Positions 1 through 9,202 of a DNA stretch of 64,000 bases are shown here, piece after piece; within the stretch, counting starts at the first letter, position 1; each line of letters starts with the position of its first letter. Position numbers and translations under genes: made by a program. The stretch comes from Campylobacter concisus (GTDB lineage Bacteria; Campylobacterota; Campylobacteria; Campylobacterales; Campylobacteraceae), in NCBI GenBank assembly GCA_002092835.1, contig LVWL01000019.1, forward strand, positions 236,267-300,266. Direction: 5' to 3'. A model generated the notes under the pieces. It had not been told where the DNA came from and did not search any database. It saw nothing but the letters and a program-made list of their open reading frames with translations.

Positions 1-77
1 ATGACCTAAGTCGCGGTTGCCTTGTCGAAGACGTGGTAAATACTATCCTAATCAGCGCTATACAAGCAGGAGAATAA
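1..77 (+). CDS. pta: Phosphate acetyltransferase, C-terminal end (partial)
   Basis: The first 77 bases read in one open frame from base 3 to the TAA at 75-77, giving a tail that ends in ISAIQAGE, with the segment [13 protein letters not shown] before it. This is the typical C-terminus of phosphate acetyltransferase, which converts acetyl-CoA and phosphate to acetyl phosphate. The stop lies one base before the ackA ATG, as expected for a pta-ackA operon. Only about 24 residues are in the window, so the call relies on the tail sequence plus its neighbour. The rest of the gene lies upstream. Confidence 0.85.
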   Translation, partial: DLSRGCLVEDVVNTILISAIQAGE

Positions 78-78
78 T

Positions 79-1272
79 ATGAAAATTTTGGTTTTAAACT
101 CAGGTAGCAGCTCTATAAAATTTCAACTTTTTGCAATGGATACCAAAACTAGTCTAGCAAGCGGCCTAGTCGAGCAAATCGGTAGCAATAGCTCAAGGGC
201 GGTACTAAAAGCAAATGGCGAAATATACGAGATAAACCGCTTTATAAAAGACCACCATGACGGACTTGAGGCGATGAATGAGCTCTTTGTTACCTCACAC
301 ACTCTGCACGACCTAAGCGAGCTTGATGGCATCGGACACAGGATAGTACATGGCGGAGAGAGCTTTTTTAGCTCGATGATCGTTGATGAGAGCGTTATCA
401 AAAAGATCGAGGAGATAAGCCCACTTGCCCCTCTTCATAACCCGGGGCACCTTGCTGGCATCAAAAATGCGATGAAGGAGAGCAAAAACGTGCCTCATGT
501 TGTCGTTTTTGACACGGTTTTTCACCAAAGCATGCCAGAGTACGCCTACCGCTATGCCCTACCATACGATGTTTGTAAGACTCATCACATAAGAAAATAC
601 GGCTTTCACGGCACTTCACATAGATATGTTTGCAAGCAAGCGGCTAAAATGCTTGGCATAGAGTTTGATAAATTTAACGCCATCTCGCTTCATTTAGGTA
701 ACGGCGCCTCAGCCTGCGCGGTGCAAAACGGCAAAAGTATCGACACCTCGATGGGACTTAGTCCACTTGAAGGGCTCATAATGGGTACAAGAAGCGGCGA
801 TATGGACCCAGCAGTAGTCATCTACTTGCTAAATATCGGTGTTTTAAAATGGAACGAGATCGATAACTTTTTAAACAAAAAAAGCGGACTTTTTGGAATT
901 TGTGGCTCAAGCGACATGAGAGATGTCGTAGCTAAAATGGAAAATGACGAGCGTGCAAGGCTTGCATTTGATATGTTTTGCTACCGAGTAAAAAAATATA
1001 TTGGTTCGTATTATGCTGTTTTGGGACGCGTAGATGCGCTTATATTTACTGGCGGTATCGGCGAAAATGCACCAAATACAAGACAAAAAATTTGTGACGA
1101 TCTAAAGCATCTTGGCATACATATAAATCACGATCTAAATTTCTCAAACGAGAGAGGCGAAAGGTGCATAGATGATAAAGATGCCAAAATAAAAACACTC
1201 ATTATCCCAACAAACGAAGAGCTAGAAATAGCTATAGAAACAGCCAGGGTAATAAAAGAAAGGATACTTTAG
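79..1272 (+). CDS. ackA: Acetate kinase
   Basis: Acetate kinase makes acetate and ATP from acetyl phosphate and ADP in the cytoplasm, completing the Pta-AckA overflow pathway. The 397-residue length is normal for the family. Visible motifs are the N-terminal phosphate-binding NSGSSSIKF (about 7-15), HRIVHGGE near 88, the [10 protein letters not shown] signature near 145, the [10 protein letters not shown] signature near 175, HLGNGAS near 206 and the C-terminal FTGGIGEN near 325. The start follows the pta stop by one base and the ribosome site is the AGGAGAA at the pta 3' end, so translation is probably coupled. It converges on lpxD with a shared hairpin between. Confidence 0.97.
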   Translation: MKILVLNSGSSSIKFQLFAMDTKTSLASGLVEQIGSNSSRAVLKANGEIYEINRFIKDHHDGLEAMNELFVTSHTLHDLSELDGIGHRIVHGGESFFSSMIVDESVIKKIEEISPLAPLHNPGHLAGIKNAMKESKNVPHVVVFDTVFHQSMPEYAYRYALPYDVCKTHHIRKYGFHGTSHRYVCKQAAKMLGIEFDKFNAISLHLGNGASACAVQNGKSIDTSMGLSPLEGLIMGTRSGDMDPAVVIYLLNIGVLKWNEIDNFLNKKSGLFGICGSSDMRDVVAKMENDERARLAFDMFCYRVKKYIGSYYAVLGRVDALIFTGGIGENAPNTRQKICDDLKHLGIHINHDLNFSNERGERCIDDKDAKIKTLIIPTNEELEIAIETARVIKERIL

Positions 1273-1306
1273 ATAAATTGCTTTGACGGCTTACTTGTAT
1301 ATTTTA

Positions 1307-1347
1307 AAAGAGCTTTTGCAGGTAAAATCCTACAAAAGCTTATGATT
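1307..1347. terminator. Bidirectional terminator hairpin between ackA and lpxD
   Basis: AGCTTTTG (1311-1318) pairs perfectly with CAAAAGCT (1333-1340), with a further AGG/CCT pairing inside. A and T tracts flank both sides, so it could end transcription from ackA on plus and from lpxD on minus. It overlaps the last bases of lpxD. Called from sequence alone. Confidence 0.6.
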
Positions 1348-2302
1348 AATTTTTCTTAAAAAATCTCAAAATTTTTGCTTGCATTTTAAACTGCTCCGAA
1401 AGCTCCATTATCGGATAAGCTCCGGCGTATTTTTTACCACCTAGTAAATTTTTACTAACACCACCACGTGCTGCGATCTGCGCGAAGTCACCCACACTCA
1501 CATGTCCAGTCGAGCCACTTTGCCCGCCCATGACGACGTTTCTGCCTAGTATCGTTGAGCCAGCAAGGCCTGTTTGTGAGACGATAAGGCAGCCGTTTCC
1601 AAGTTCGCAATTGTGCCCTATTTGAACAAGGTTGTCTATCTTTGTGTAGTTTGCGATCACAGTACTTTCAAAAACACCACGATCTATCGTCGTACAAGCT
1701 CCGATCTCGACAAAATCACCTAGGACAACATTGCCGTTGTGATAAATTTTCACATGCTCGCCAGTTTTTGTGTGTGCATATCCAAAGCCGTCGCTGCCGA
1801 TGACGCAGTTTGCTAGCAGGTGACACTCATTGCCAACCACACAGTCATTGTAAATGACAACATTTGGATGGATGATACAGTTTTTGCCAATAGTCACATT
1901 ATCGCCCAAAAATACCCCAGCCATGACTATCGTATTTTCACCAACACTCACGTTTGAGCCGATGTAGACATTTGGCATGATAGTAGCACTTGGAGCTATA
2001 TTTGATGGCTTTGGCTCGCAAAATAACGGCTTCGCATAGTCCTTGCTAAGCAAGGCAAATGCAAGATGTGGATTGTCGCAGACAAGTGCGATCATGCCAG
2101 CTGGTACCTCATGCAAAAGTGCTTTTGTGACCAAGATAGCTCCAGCATTTGAGTTGCTTATAAATTTAGCATTTTTCTCGCCATCGCAGTATGTTAGCTC
2201 GGCCTTATTTGCATTTTTTAAAGAATTTAAGGCAAAAATTTCTATATCTTCTCCGCTAAAAGTAGCGTTTACTTTTAAAGCTATTTCACTTAGTTTCATC
2301 AT
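1346..2302 (-). CDS. lpxD: UDP-3-O-(3-hydroxyacyl)glucosamine N-acyltransferase
   Basis: LpxD adds the N-linked hydroxyacyl chain in lipid A synthesis (third committed step) in the cytoplasm. The 318-residue protein has an N-terminal uridine-binding region followed by a long left-handed beta-helix made of hexapeptide repeats (for example VYIGSNVSVGEN, VTIGKNCIIHPN) from about residue 105 to 290. The catalytic histidine region is probably HNGNVVLGDFVEIGA. Its start overlaps the ilvH stop by 4 bases (ATGA), so it is the last gene of an ilvB-ilvH-lpxD operon, an arrangement I know from Campylobacter. Confidence 0.95.
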   Translation of the reverse strand: MMKLSEIALKVNATFSGEDIEIFALNSLKNANKAELTYCDGEKNAKFISNSNAGAILVTKALLHEVPAGMIALVCDNPHLAFALLSKDYAKPLFCEPKPSNIAPSATIMPNVYIGSNVSVGENTIVMAGVFLGDNVTIGKNCIIHPNVVIYNDCVVGNECHLLANCVIGSDGFGYAHTKTGEHVKIYHNGNVVLGDFVEIGACTTIDRGVFESTVIANYTKIDNLVQIGHNCELGNGCLIVSQTGLAGSTILGRNVVMGGQSGSTGHVSVGDFAQIAARGGVSKNLLGGKKYAGAYPIMELSEQFKMQAKILRFFKKN

Positions 2303-2769
2303 ATATCCATTATCACAGATCCGCCGCGTACAACGTCAACTGGGTTAAATTTCTTTATAGATTTTAAAAAGCTCTCTATCCTGCTCGCATCGTCAGCCAC
2401 CATGACAACGATATAATTTTCGTTTGTGTTTGTCACGATGCCGTTGTATGCCTTTAGTATCGCTTCAAGGCCAGAAAAATTTTCACCAAGAGGAATTTTA
2501 ACAAGCGCCATCTCTTTTTCGACAAATTCGCCACTTTCTATGACTTTATATGTTGGTATGAGCTTATGAAGCTGCTTTACGATCTGCTCTAAGACCCTCT
2601 CGTCGCCACTAGTTACGATGCTCAGCCTTGAGAAGTTGCTCTCAGGTATTGGAGCAACTGTAAGCGTGTCGATGTTATAACCCCTACCAGCAAAAAGTCC
2701 AGAAATTCTAGCCAAAACGCCATGTTCATTTAAAACTATAACCGATATCGTTCTTCTTATACTGCTCAT
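2299..2769 (-). CDS. ilvH: Acetolactate synthase small (regulatory) subunit
   Basis: Regulatory subunit of acetohydroxyacid synthase, the first shared step of valine, leucine and isoleucine synthesis. It activates the catalytic subunit and gives valine feedback control. The 156-residue protein begins with an ACT domain (RRTISVIVLNEHGVLARISGLF, with RGYNIDTLTV following) and ends with the family C-terminal domain (FNPVDVVRGG). The ATG overlaps the ilvB stop by 4 bases and its stop overlaps the lpxD start, so the three are co-translated. Confidence 0.96.
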   Translation of the reverse strand: MSSIRRTISVIVLNEHGVLARISGLFAGRGYNIDTLTVAPIPESNFSRLSIVTSGDERVLEQIVKQLHKLIPTYKVIESGEFVEKEMALVKIPLGENFSGLEAILKAYNGIVTNTNENYIVVMVADDASRIESFLKSIKKFNPVDVVRGGSVIMDI

Positions 2770-4466
2770 TTTTCTTCCTTGCTCTTTAATATCATATTAT
2801 AAATCGCAGCCCCTGCTGGAACCATAGGAAGCACGTCCTCAAAGCGGTCGATCCTAACGTCGATCATCGCTGATTTTTTGCTATCGATCGCTTCTTTTAA
2901 AGCCTTTCTAAACTCGTCCTTACTCTTACAAACAAAGCCAACACCACCAAAACCCTCAACGATCTTTGTAAAATCAGGCTGAAGGCTAAGATCGGTCGAT
3001 GAATAGCGTTTTTCATAGAAAAATGTCTGCCACTGACGAACCATTCCCAAGAAGTTATTGTTTAGGATTATATTGATAACCGGAGCCTTTGTTTCACAGG
3101 CAGTCATCAGCTCTTGGATATTCATAAGTATCGAGCCGTCGCCTGTAAAATTTATAACTAGATTATCTGGCATAGCACACTTTGCACCAATCGCTGCAGG
3201 GAGGCCATATCCCATTGTACCAAGGCCGCCACTTGTTACAAGCTGCCTTGCTCGGTTAAATGGATAAAACTGCGCTACCCACATTTGGTGCTGACCAACG
3301 TCTGTTGAGATGATAGCCTCTGAACCCGCTATTTTTGCAGTCTCTTCAATAACCCATTGTGGTTTAAGTACTGTGTCGCTATCTGTGTAGCTTAGAGGAT
3401 TTAGCTTTGAGTATCTATCTAAAATTTCTCTCCAAGGTGCGTAGTTTTCAGGCTTCGCATTGACTTCATCATAAAGCTCGGTTAGCACATTTGTAAGATC
3501 TCCAACTATTGGAAAATGGGCATTTATGATCTTTGAAATAGAGCTTGGATCAATGTCAACGTGGATGATCTTTGCGTGTTTTGCAAATTCATCCGTTCTA
3601 CCAGTAATCCTATCGCAAAATCTAGCTCCAAGCGAGATGAGAAGGTCGCACTCGCTTAAAGCCATGTTTGAAGCGTAGCTGCCATGCATGCCAGCCATGC
3701 CTAAATTTAGCTTATCTTTTGCGTCAAGCACGCCAAGAGCCATCAGCGTCTCGACTGCTGGAATGCCTGTTTTTTGCATAAATTTACGGATGATATCGCT
3801 AGCTCCAGATGCTATCGCGCCACCACCGATGTATAGAAGTGGTCTTTTAGCTTCATTTATCGCAACTGCTGCCTTTTTTATCTGTTTTGAGTTGCCTTTA
3901 TAGGTCGGCTTGTAACTTGGAATAGAAATTTCTTTTGGATATACAAAATCACCAAGCTTTGATGTGATATTTTTTGGAATGTCGATATGAACTGGTCCTG
4001 GGCGGCCTGATCTTGCGATATAAAAGGCTTCTTTTATGATGCGAGGCAACTCCTCAACGCTATTTACTAAAAAATTGTGCTTGACGCATGGGCGTGAAAT
4101 TCCAACCGCGTCTATCTCTTGAAATGCATCTGTGCCTATCATAAATGTCGGTACCTGACCGCTTATAAGTACGATTGGAATACTATCGCTATAAGCTGTA
4201 GCAAGGCCTGTGACTGCATTTGTAAAACCAGGGCCACTCGTCACAAAAGCAACACCCACTTTACCGCTAACCCTTGCGTATCCGTCTGCTGCGTGCACAG
4301 CTGCTTGCTCGTGGCGAACTAGGACGTGTTTATAGTAAGTTTGCTTATATGTTTCGTCATAGATATTTAAAGCCGCACCACCAGGATAGCCAAAGACTAT
4401 ATCGACACCCTCTTCGTGCAAGGCTTCACTTATCATCTGTGAACCAGAAATTTGTTTTATCATCAC
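2766..4466 (-). CDS. ilvB: Acetolactate synthase large (catalytic) subunit
   Basis: ThDP- and FAD-dependent catalytic subunit that condenses two pyruvates, or pyruvate plus 2-oxobutyrate. The 566-residue length is typical. Visible elements are the N-terminal ThDP domain with VFGYPGGAALN and the catalytic-glutamate region RHEQAAVHAADGYAR near 50-60, a central FAD domain, and the C-terminal ThDP/Mg motif GDGSILMNIQELMTACE...NN near 440. Residues MMIKQ suggest alternative starts one codon apart. First gene of the ilvB-ilvH-lpxD operon. The alternative symbol ilvI is equally defensible. Confidence 0.95.
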   Translation of the reverse strand: MMIKQISGSQMISEALHEEGVDIVFGYPGGAALNIYDETYKQTYYKHVLVRHEQAAVHAADGYARVSGKVGVAFVTSGPGFTNAVTGLATAYSDSIPIVLISGQVPTFMIGTDAFQEIDAVGISRPCVKHNFLVNSVEELPRIIKEAFYIARSGRPGPVHIDIPKNITSKLGDFVYPKEISIPSYKPTYKGNSKQIKKAAVAINEAKRPLLYIGGGAIASGASDIIRKFMQKTGIPAVETLMALGVLDAKDKLNLGMAGMHGSYASNMALSECDLLISLGARFCDRITGRTDEFAKHAKIIHVDIDPSSISKIINAHFPIVGDLTNVLTELYDEVNAKPENYAPWREILDRYSKLNPLSYTDSDTVLKPQWVIEETAKIAGSEAIISTDVGQHQMWVAQFYPFNRARQLVTSGGLGTMGYGLPAAIGAKCAMPDNLVINFTGDGSILMNIQELMTACETKAPVINIILNNNFLGMVRQWQTFFYEKRYSSTDLSLQPDFTKIVEGFGGVGFVCKSKDEFRKALKEAIDSKKSAMIDVRIDRFEDVLPMVPAGAAIYNMILKSKEEK

Positions 4467-4493
4467 TTTAGCCTTTTGATAAATTTATCGCAA

Positions 4494-4499
4494 ATTATA
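4494..4499 (-). promoter_or_regulatory. -10 box upstream of ilvB
   Basis: On the minus strand TATAAT lies about 28 bases upstream of the ilvB ATG, within an AT-rich 170-base gap. Campylobacter sigma-70 promoters usually have a strong -10 and no conserved -35, which fits. No attenuator-like leader peptide rich in branched-chain codons was seen. Confidence 0.5.
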
Positions 4500-4637
4500 T
4501 CCCAAAGCATTTTAAATCCATTTTAACTTTTTAGCGAATTTTAGGTATTGCTTTGATTTTCTTGAAAAATTTTTAACTATTTTAGAAAAATAATACAAAA
4601 TATTTTACATAAAATTTAGTGTACTATTTTTAGTATT

Positions 4638-5639
4638 TTAAGCTTTGTCTCTTATCTCGTTTAAGATTTTTATAGCCTTGTCAAAGTCGTCAGAATTTAT
4701 AAAAACATTAATATTTTCGTTTTTCTTGTAGACTTTGTCGTAGTATTTTGTGAGTAAAATTTCAGCTACTTTGGCAATGTCATTTTCATTAAATTTAGCC
4801 ACAGCTTCATCTCTAGCTTTTTTATCGATAAATGGTGAAATTTTCTTCATACATTCGTCAAAAAAGGCTTTATCCACACTTTTATAATCGCTTGTGATGC
4901 ATGAAATTCTATTTTCTAAACTTGCGCTCACTTCAACATTAATGCCACTACGCATCGCCTCATAAAGGCTCTTTGGAAGAGTAAGTGAGCCAATCCTTCT
5001 ACTCTCGCCCTCGATAAAGCAAATTTCATCTTTTAGCGCGATGAGCTTTTCAAATAACGCATCTTCAAAGCTTTTTTGGCTCGGCTGCGCGCCATTTATC
5101 GCCCCAAAGACAGAGCCTAAATGATTTGCCATAGCTTCAAGGTCTATTGACGGGCTTAGAGTCCTTATTAGCTTACTTTTATAGCAGCCAGTATTTCCAA
5201 AAAGAGTGATAAATTTTATGCTCAAAGGTCGATTTAGAAATTCTAAAACGTGATTTCTATAAGCTTTATAGCCACCACTAAGCCTAAAAACTCTATATCC
5301 TATCATGCTTAGAACATAGCCAATAGAATTTGATCTAAGCCCACCTTTAGCGCAGTAGATACCAATAGCTGAACCAACCTTGACTCTTTTATAAACCTCA
5401 TCAATGATATTTTGTAAATTTTTACAGATATATTTTGCGCCAAGGCTCTTTGCTAGGGATCTATCGCTTTTATAGAGCGTGCCTACCTCTTTATGTTCTG
5501 CATCATTTAAAGCATATAAATTTATGGCATCTTTTATGTGAGAATATAAAAATTCATGTGGCGATCTTGCGTCTATTAAAATTTCAAAAGAGCTTCTTTT
5601 CTCTAGCCACTGCTCTACATCAAGCTCAAATAACGGCAC
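4638..5639 (-). CDS. mnmH: tRNA 2-selenouridine synthase (rhodanese plus P-loop)
   Basis: MnmH (SelU/YbbB) replaces sulfur by selenium in the wobble 2-thiouridine of tRNAs, using selenophosphate and a geranylated intermediate. The 333-residue protein has an N-terminal rhodanese domain with LIDARSPHEF near 21 and the catalytic-Cys loop YCAKGGLRS near 94, then a P-loop domain with GNTGCYKSK near 148 and the family segment IDLEAMANHLGSVFG followed by QPSQKSFEDAL. The P-loop has Tyr where Gly normally precedes Lys (GxxxxYKS). The selenophosphate synthase SelD that it needs is not in the window. It overlaps the HIT gene by 14 bases at the end of a long minus-strand operon. Confidence 0.9.
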   Translation of the reverse strand: MPLFELDVEQWLEKRSSFEILIDARSPHEFLYSHIKDAINLYALNDAEHKEVGTLYKSDRSLAKSLGAKYICKNLQNIIDEVYKRVKVGSAIGIYCAKGGLRSNSIGYVLSMIGYRVFRLSGGYKAYRNHVLEFLNRPLSIKFITLFGNTGCYKSKLIRTLSPSIDLEAMANHLGSVFGAINGAQPSQKSFEDALFEKLIALKDEICFIEGESRRIGSLTLPKSLYEAMRSGINVEVSASLENRISCITSDYKSVDKAFFDECMKKISPFIDKKARDEAVAKFNENDIAKVAEILLTKYYDKVYKKNENINVFINSDDFDKAIKILNEIRDKA

Positions 5640-6108
5640 TAAACGCCTTTTTTAGTTTCTCAAAAAGTGGATAAAATGGTGTGCCATTGACTCTCACATC
5701 AGAGATAGTGGTTATAAAATTTGTATCTCCGCTCCACCTTGGCACAAGGTGATAATGCACATGCTCAGCTATGCCAGCTCCCGCTGCCTTGCCTAAATTC
5801 ATACCTATATTTACACCATTAGCATAAAGCTCTTTTTTTAAAATTTCAACTCCAAGCCTTACAAATTTACTCATCTCAAACCAAGTCTGATCATCAAGCT
5901 CTTCGATCTTGTCGGTATGCTGATTTGGTATTATCATAAAATGCCCTGGAGAATACGGATATAAATTCATAATCCCAAAACAATGTTTAGCTCGAAAAAG
6001 CACACCATTTTTATCATCATCATCTGAGTTTATAACATCACAAAAAACACAGCTATCTTTTTTGGCGCTAAAGTATTCGCTTCTCCAAGGGGCACAAAGG
6101 TGCTGCAT
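5626..6108 (-). CDS. HIT-family nucleotide hydrolase/phosphorylase
   Basis: A 160-residue histidine-triad protein. The HxHxH catalytic signature appears as HVHYHLVPRW near residues 118-127, preceded by a Cys pair (CVFC, about 20-23) that in related proteins binds zinc. Family members hydrolyse or phosphorolyse dinucleoside polyphosphates such as Ap4A, but the physiological substrate here is unknown. It shares a single base with the trpC stop and overlaps mnmH, as in the C. jejuni gene order. Start chosen at the trpC-overlapping ATG. A start nearer the Cys pair is possible. Confidence 0.85.
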   Translation of the reverse strand: MQHLCAPWRSEYFSAKKDSCVFCDVINSDDDDKNGVLFRAKHCFGIMNLYPYSPGHFMIIPNQHTDKIEELDDQTWFEMSKFVRLGVEILKKELYANGVNIGMNLGKAAGAGIAEHVHYHLVPRWSGDTNFITTISDVRVNGTPFYPLFEKLKKAFSAVI

Positions 6109-6893
6109 TACTCGCCCTCCTTTATCTTTTTGACGGCATTTTTTATATCATCTTGTCTCATAAAATGCTCTCCTATCAAGAAAGCATCTACGCCTATTTT
6201 GCTTAGCTGCCTAAGCTGTTCATGCTGGTAAAGACCGCTTTCAGCGACTATTATCTTGCCATTTGGCAAAAGTGGTATGAGCTTCTCACAAAGGCTCATA
6301 TCCATCGTAAAATCATCTAAATTTCGGTGATTTATGCCTATTATATTTGCTCCTGCAAAGATAGCCTTTTTCACATCACTCGCGTCGTGAGTTTCAACCA
6401 AAACTTCAAGACCTAAATGATGAGCGTAGTCTAAAAGCTCTTTTAGCTCGTTTTGAGTTAATGCTTTTGCGATGAGCAAGATAAAGTCTGCCCCATAAAC
6501 AAGAGCTTCAAGAATTTGATACTTATCAACGATAAAATCTTTTCTAAGGATCGGCCTTGATGCGTAGCGGCGAACCTGCGTGATATACTCGATGTTGCCT
6601 TTAAACCAATGTGGCTCAGTCAAGATACTAAAAGCATTTGCGTATGGCTCGTATTCCTGAGCGATTTTTATAGGTTCAAAGTCTTCTCTTATCACGCCCT
6701 TACTTGGGCTTGCTTTTTTGATTTCGGCTATTATTTTTATCGGCCCATTTTGGCTTGCTCTAAGAGCATTTAAAACATCTCTTGGCACATATGGATTGTA
6801 CGCGAGCGAGCGGCCAAGCCACTCCTCAGGGAAGTCTGCTTTTCTTTTTTCAAGATCATCTTTAGTTTTTTTAATTATCTCATCAAGTATCAT
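6108..6893 (-). CDS. trpC: Indole-3-glycerol-phosphate synthase
   Basis: Closes the indole ring in tryptophan synthesis. The 261-residue single-domain TIM barrel has the signature [15 protein letters not shown] near 52, the strand-3 catalytic lysine in LRKDFIV near 115, [12 protein letters not shown] near 133, VETHD near 161, [10 protein letters not shown] near 184, and the phosphate-binding AESGL and FLIGEHFM at the end. It is the stand-alone enzyme, not a TrpCF fusion. No other trp genes are near, so trpC is detached from the rest of the pathway, as I recall for C. jejuni. Confidence 0.95.
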   Translation of the reverse strand: MILDEIIKKTKDDLEKRKADFPEEWLGRSLAYNPYVPRDVLNALRASQNGPIKIIAEIKKASPSKGVIREDFEPIKIAQEYEPYANAFSILTEPHWFKGNIEYITQVRRYASRPILRKDFIVDKYQILEALVYGADFILLIAKALTQNELKELLDYAHHLGLEVLVETHDASDVKKAIFAGANIIGINHRNLDDFTMDMSLCEKLIPLLPNGKIIVAESGLYQHEQLRQLSKIGVDAFLIGEHFMRQDDIKNAVKKIKEGE

Positions 6894-8155
6894 TTTTTAA
6901 GCCTTTTATTTAGATTTATTATACAGCGCTCTATTAGGTGCAAATGCTCTTTTGCCTCTTTTGAAGTCCTAAAATCAACATCTTTCATCGCATGCTGCAT
7001 AATGCTTTTTGCTTTTTTGCACTCGCCAAGCTTAAAATATCCCCACGCTAGCGAATCCTCATAATAAGGCGACTCAGGTGAGATAGCAAGCGCCTTTTGC
7101 ACAAGCTCTATACCCTTTCTAGGGTCAATATCATGATCTATCAGCAAGTAGCCATAATAGTTAAAAAACATATCATTTTCTAGTTTTGGTACACTAGCTT
7201 CAAATTTATCTAAAATTTCAGCCATTTTTTGTTCGTTCAAGTTATCTTTATTCATCTCGTATTCGTAAATCGCGGCTTTTGCTAAAAAATTTAAATCCCT
7301 GCTATCGTTATAAATTTTAACAGCAAGTATGTATGCGTCACCAAAATTACTAGTCGCCGCATAAAGATCCATAAGAGCCATATCGTTGTAGCTATATTTT
7401 TTTAAAATTTCAATTGCTGCTTTGTAGTTTTTATCATAGATAAAAAACTGCACGATCTTATCAATATACGAAGTGTCATGATTTAGCTCATAAAGTTCTT
7501 CAAAGAGTTCAATCACTTTTGGGAAATTTCTTTGCTGGGAGTAAATTTCAGCCAAAAGCTCGCAAGTCTTTAGCGTGCAACCTTGTTCATCTTTAAATTT
7601 CTCAAGATATTTTGTAGCGTCTTTTATCTTATCCATGCGATTTATCAAAATATCAACAATACGGAGCAAGTTTTCTTCTTCTTGCTTTAGCGAGTATGCC
7701 TCTTCAAAGTATTTTAGTGCAGTCGTTGTTTCATTTTGCATCATACAAATAGTGCCAAGCATGAGTAAATTTTGAGCATTTGGCTCTTTTGTAGCAAGCT
7801 CTTGCATTAAGCTTTTAGCCTCATTTAGCTTTGAAAGATTTACTAAATTTGCCACCTTTATACGGATAAAATCGCTATCGTCTTTTAAGCTTTTTTCGCC
7901 TTCATTTATCAAAGCATCTAAATTTTCATTTTTTGTAGCAAAGGCGAGTTTGATCGCCTCTTTTAAATAAGCTTTTTGATTTGTATCTTTAAAAATATTT
8001 GAGTAAGCTTGAATGCTAGCATTCACATCTCCGCTATCTTGAAACAATAAAGCCTGCATTAGACGTAAATTTATACTTTTATTATCGTCAGCCAAAAGTA
8101 GCTGCGAGTTAAAAAATACGCTCATAAAAAATACTAAAATTTTACGCCAATACAT
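6890..8155 (-). CDS. Secreted TPR-repeat protein
   Basis: A 421-residue protein with an N-terminal hydrophobic signal segment (about 5-22, [14 protein letters not shown] then DDN), followed by helical repeats of TPR type through the whole length, for example [21 protein letters not shown] and a C-terminal [33 protein letters not shown], a textbook TPR pair. No catalytic motif was found. Probably a periplasmic or outer-membrane scaffold. C. jejuni has a TPR lipoprotein at the same place, but no clear lipobox is visible here. It overlaps trpC by 4 bases and the YkgJ gene by 22. Confidence 0.75.
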   Translation of the reverse strand: MYWRKILVFFMSVFFNSQLLLADDNKSINLRLMQALLFQDSGDVNASIQAYSNIFKDTNQKAYLKEAIKLAFATKNENLDALINEGEKSLKDDSDFIRIKVANLVNLSKLNEAKSLMQELATKEPNAQNLLMLGTICMMQNETTTALKYFEEAYSLKQEEENLLRIVDILINRMDKIKDATKYLEKFKDEQGCTLKTCELLAEIYSQQRNFPKVIELFEELYELNHDTSYIDKIVQFFIYDKNYKAAIEILKKYSYNDMALMDLYAATSNFGDAYILAVKIYNDSRDLNFLAKAAIYEYEMNKDNLNEQKMAEILDKFEASVPKLENDMFFNYYGYLLIDHDIDPRKGIELVQKALAISPESPYYEDSLAWGYFKLGECKKAKSIMQHAMKDVDFRTSKEAKEHLHLIERCIINLNKRLKK

Positions 8156-8499
8156 TCTGCTTTTAGCTCCTTGAAATTTTTTTTAAAATAATTCCAAAAT
8201 GGAAAAGTCCTACACTGCTGTGGCCTTAGCTCATAAACTGAGCAGTTTTTATTTTTTTCATCAAAAAATACACAAGCAAAGCCATCTTCATAAGGCTTCT
8301 CTTTTATGCTACACCTTAGCCCAACTCTTATTAAAAACTGCTTTTCAAACTCATCTTTACTCATATGAAATGCGGTACAAAATTTTGAAATTTCTTCTTC
8401 GTTTATCCAAATGTAGCCACTCTCTCCCGTGCAACACTTGCCGCCACAGCTCTCGCAAAAGCTCGCATCAAACTCATAGTTAAAGCCTTGGACTCTCAC
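8134..8499 (-). CDS. YkgJ-family cysteine-cluster protein
   Basis: A 121-residue protein with the UPF0153/YkgJ cysteine pattern: CxxCxGKCC near 15-22 (CESCGGKCCTG), then a mid Cys, CSVYELRPQQCRTFPFW near 90-105 and a C-terminal Cys. These cysteines are thought to bind zinc or an iron-sulfur cluster; the function is unknown. It sits between the methyltransferase and the TPR gene, with a 4-base overlap with the former, in the gene order known from C. jejuni. Confidence 0.8.
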   Translation of the reverse strand: MRVQGFNYEFDASFCESCGGKCCTGESGYIWINEEEISKFCTAFHMSKDEFEKQFLIRVGLRCSIKEKPYEDGFACVFFDEKNKNCSVYELRPQQCRTFPFWNYFKKNFKELKAECIGVKF

Positions 8500-9202
8500 G
8501 CTAGCTCCTGATAATCAACGCTCTTTGTATCAGCTTTTTTAAAAATTTCAATCGCCTCTTTTGTATGCGAGCCATTTTCACTCATCACTAAAGGTGGCAA
8601 AATTTTTAGCTTTGAGTTTGAATTATTTCTTACCTCAAATAAGGCTAAATTTGCTGGCTTATCAGCCTTTGTATGAATAAATTTTAGGCTTACTAAATTT
8701 AGCTTAAACTCTTTTAGGGATGCTATGATCTGGCTAAGATCATCAGGTGCATAGCAAAAAAACGCCCTTTTGTGAGGCTTTAAATTTATGCTTATACCTC
8801 TTATAAAGTCTTTTATACCCAAAGAGCTTGTGTATCTACTAGCCTTTATATGCTCATCTTCGCTTTGTTTCGTACCTTCGTGATAAAATGGCGGATTTGA
8901 TACGATGAGGTCAAATTTCTCACTATCTTTAAAATCTGCAAAATCAGCATTTATATTTTCTGCCTCCAAGCCGTTCTTACTGGCATTAAATTTAGAAATT
9001 TCACCATTTATTTGTAAGATATCAAGCAAGCTTAGACTGGATTTTTTAAAGTCGCGTTTAAGCAAAAGCCCAAGTATCCCACATCCTGCGCCAACGTCTA
9101 AAATCCTGCCTGAAAAATTTTCAAACTTGAGCTTATAAAATCATAAAGTACCAGTGTATCGCTGTTGTAGCGATAACCACTTTTTAGCTGAGCCAAGATC
9201 AT
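8496..9202 (-). CDS. tRNA1(Val) A37 N6-methyltransferase-like (frameshifted)
   Basis: A class I SAM-dependent methyltransferase of the TrmN6/YfiC type. From the ATG at 9202 the frame gives ILAQLKSGYRYNSDTLVLYDF and then runs into a stop. Shifting by one base at the AAA run 9123-9125 joins it to the SAM motif DVGAGCGILG and to the catalytic VSNPPFYHEG downstream. With one base restored the protein is 235 residues, normal for the family. The ATG overlaps the stop of the upstream 750-residue gene (ATGA), which supports the restored N-terminus. I think a sequencing deletion (T4 read as T3 in the coding strand) is likelier than real decay. Confidence 0.8.

Noticed and set aside
3058..4471. Several plus-strand open frames opposite ilvB
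   Set aside because: They are antisense shadows of a well-conserved gene with no ribosome site or family match.
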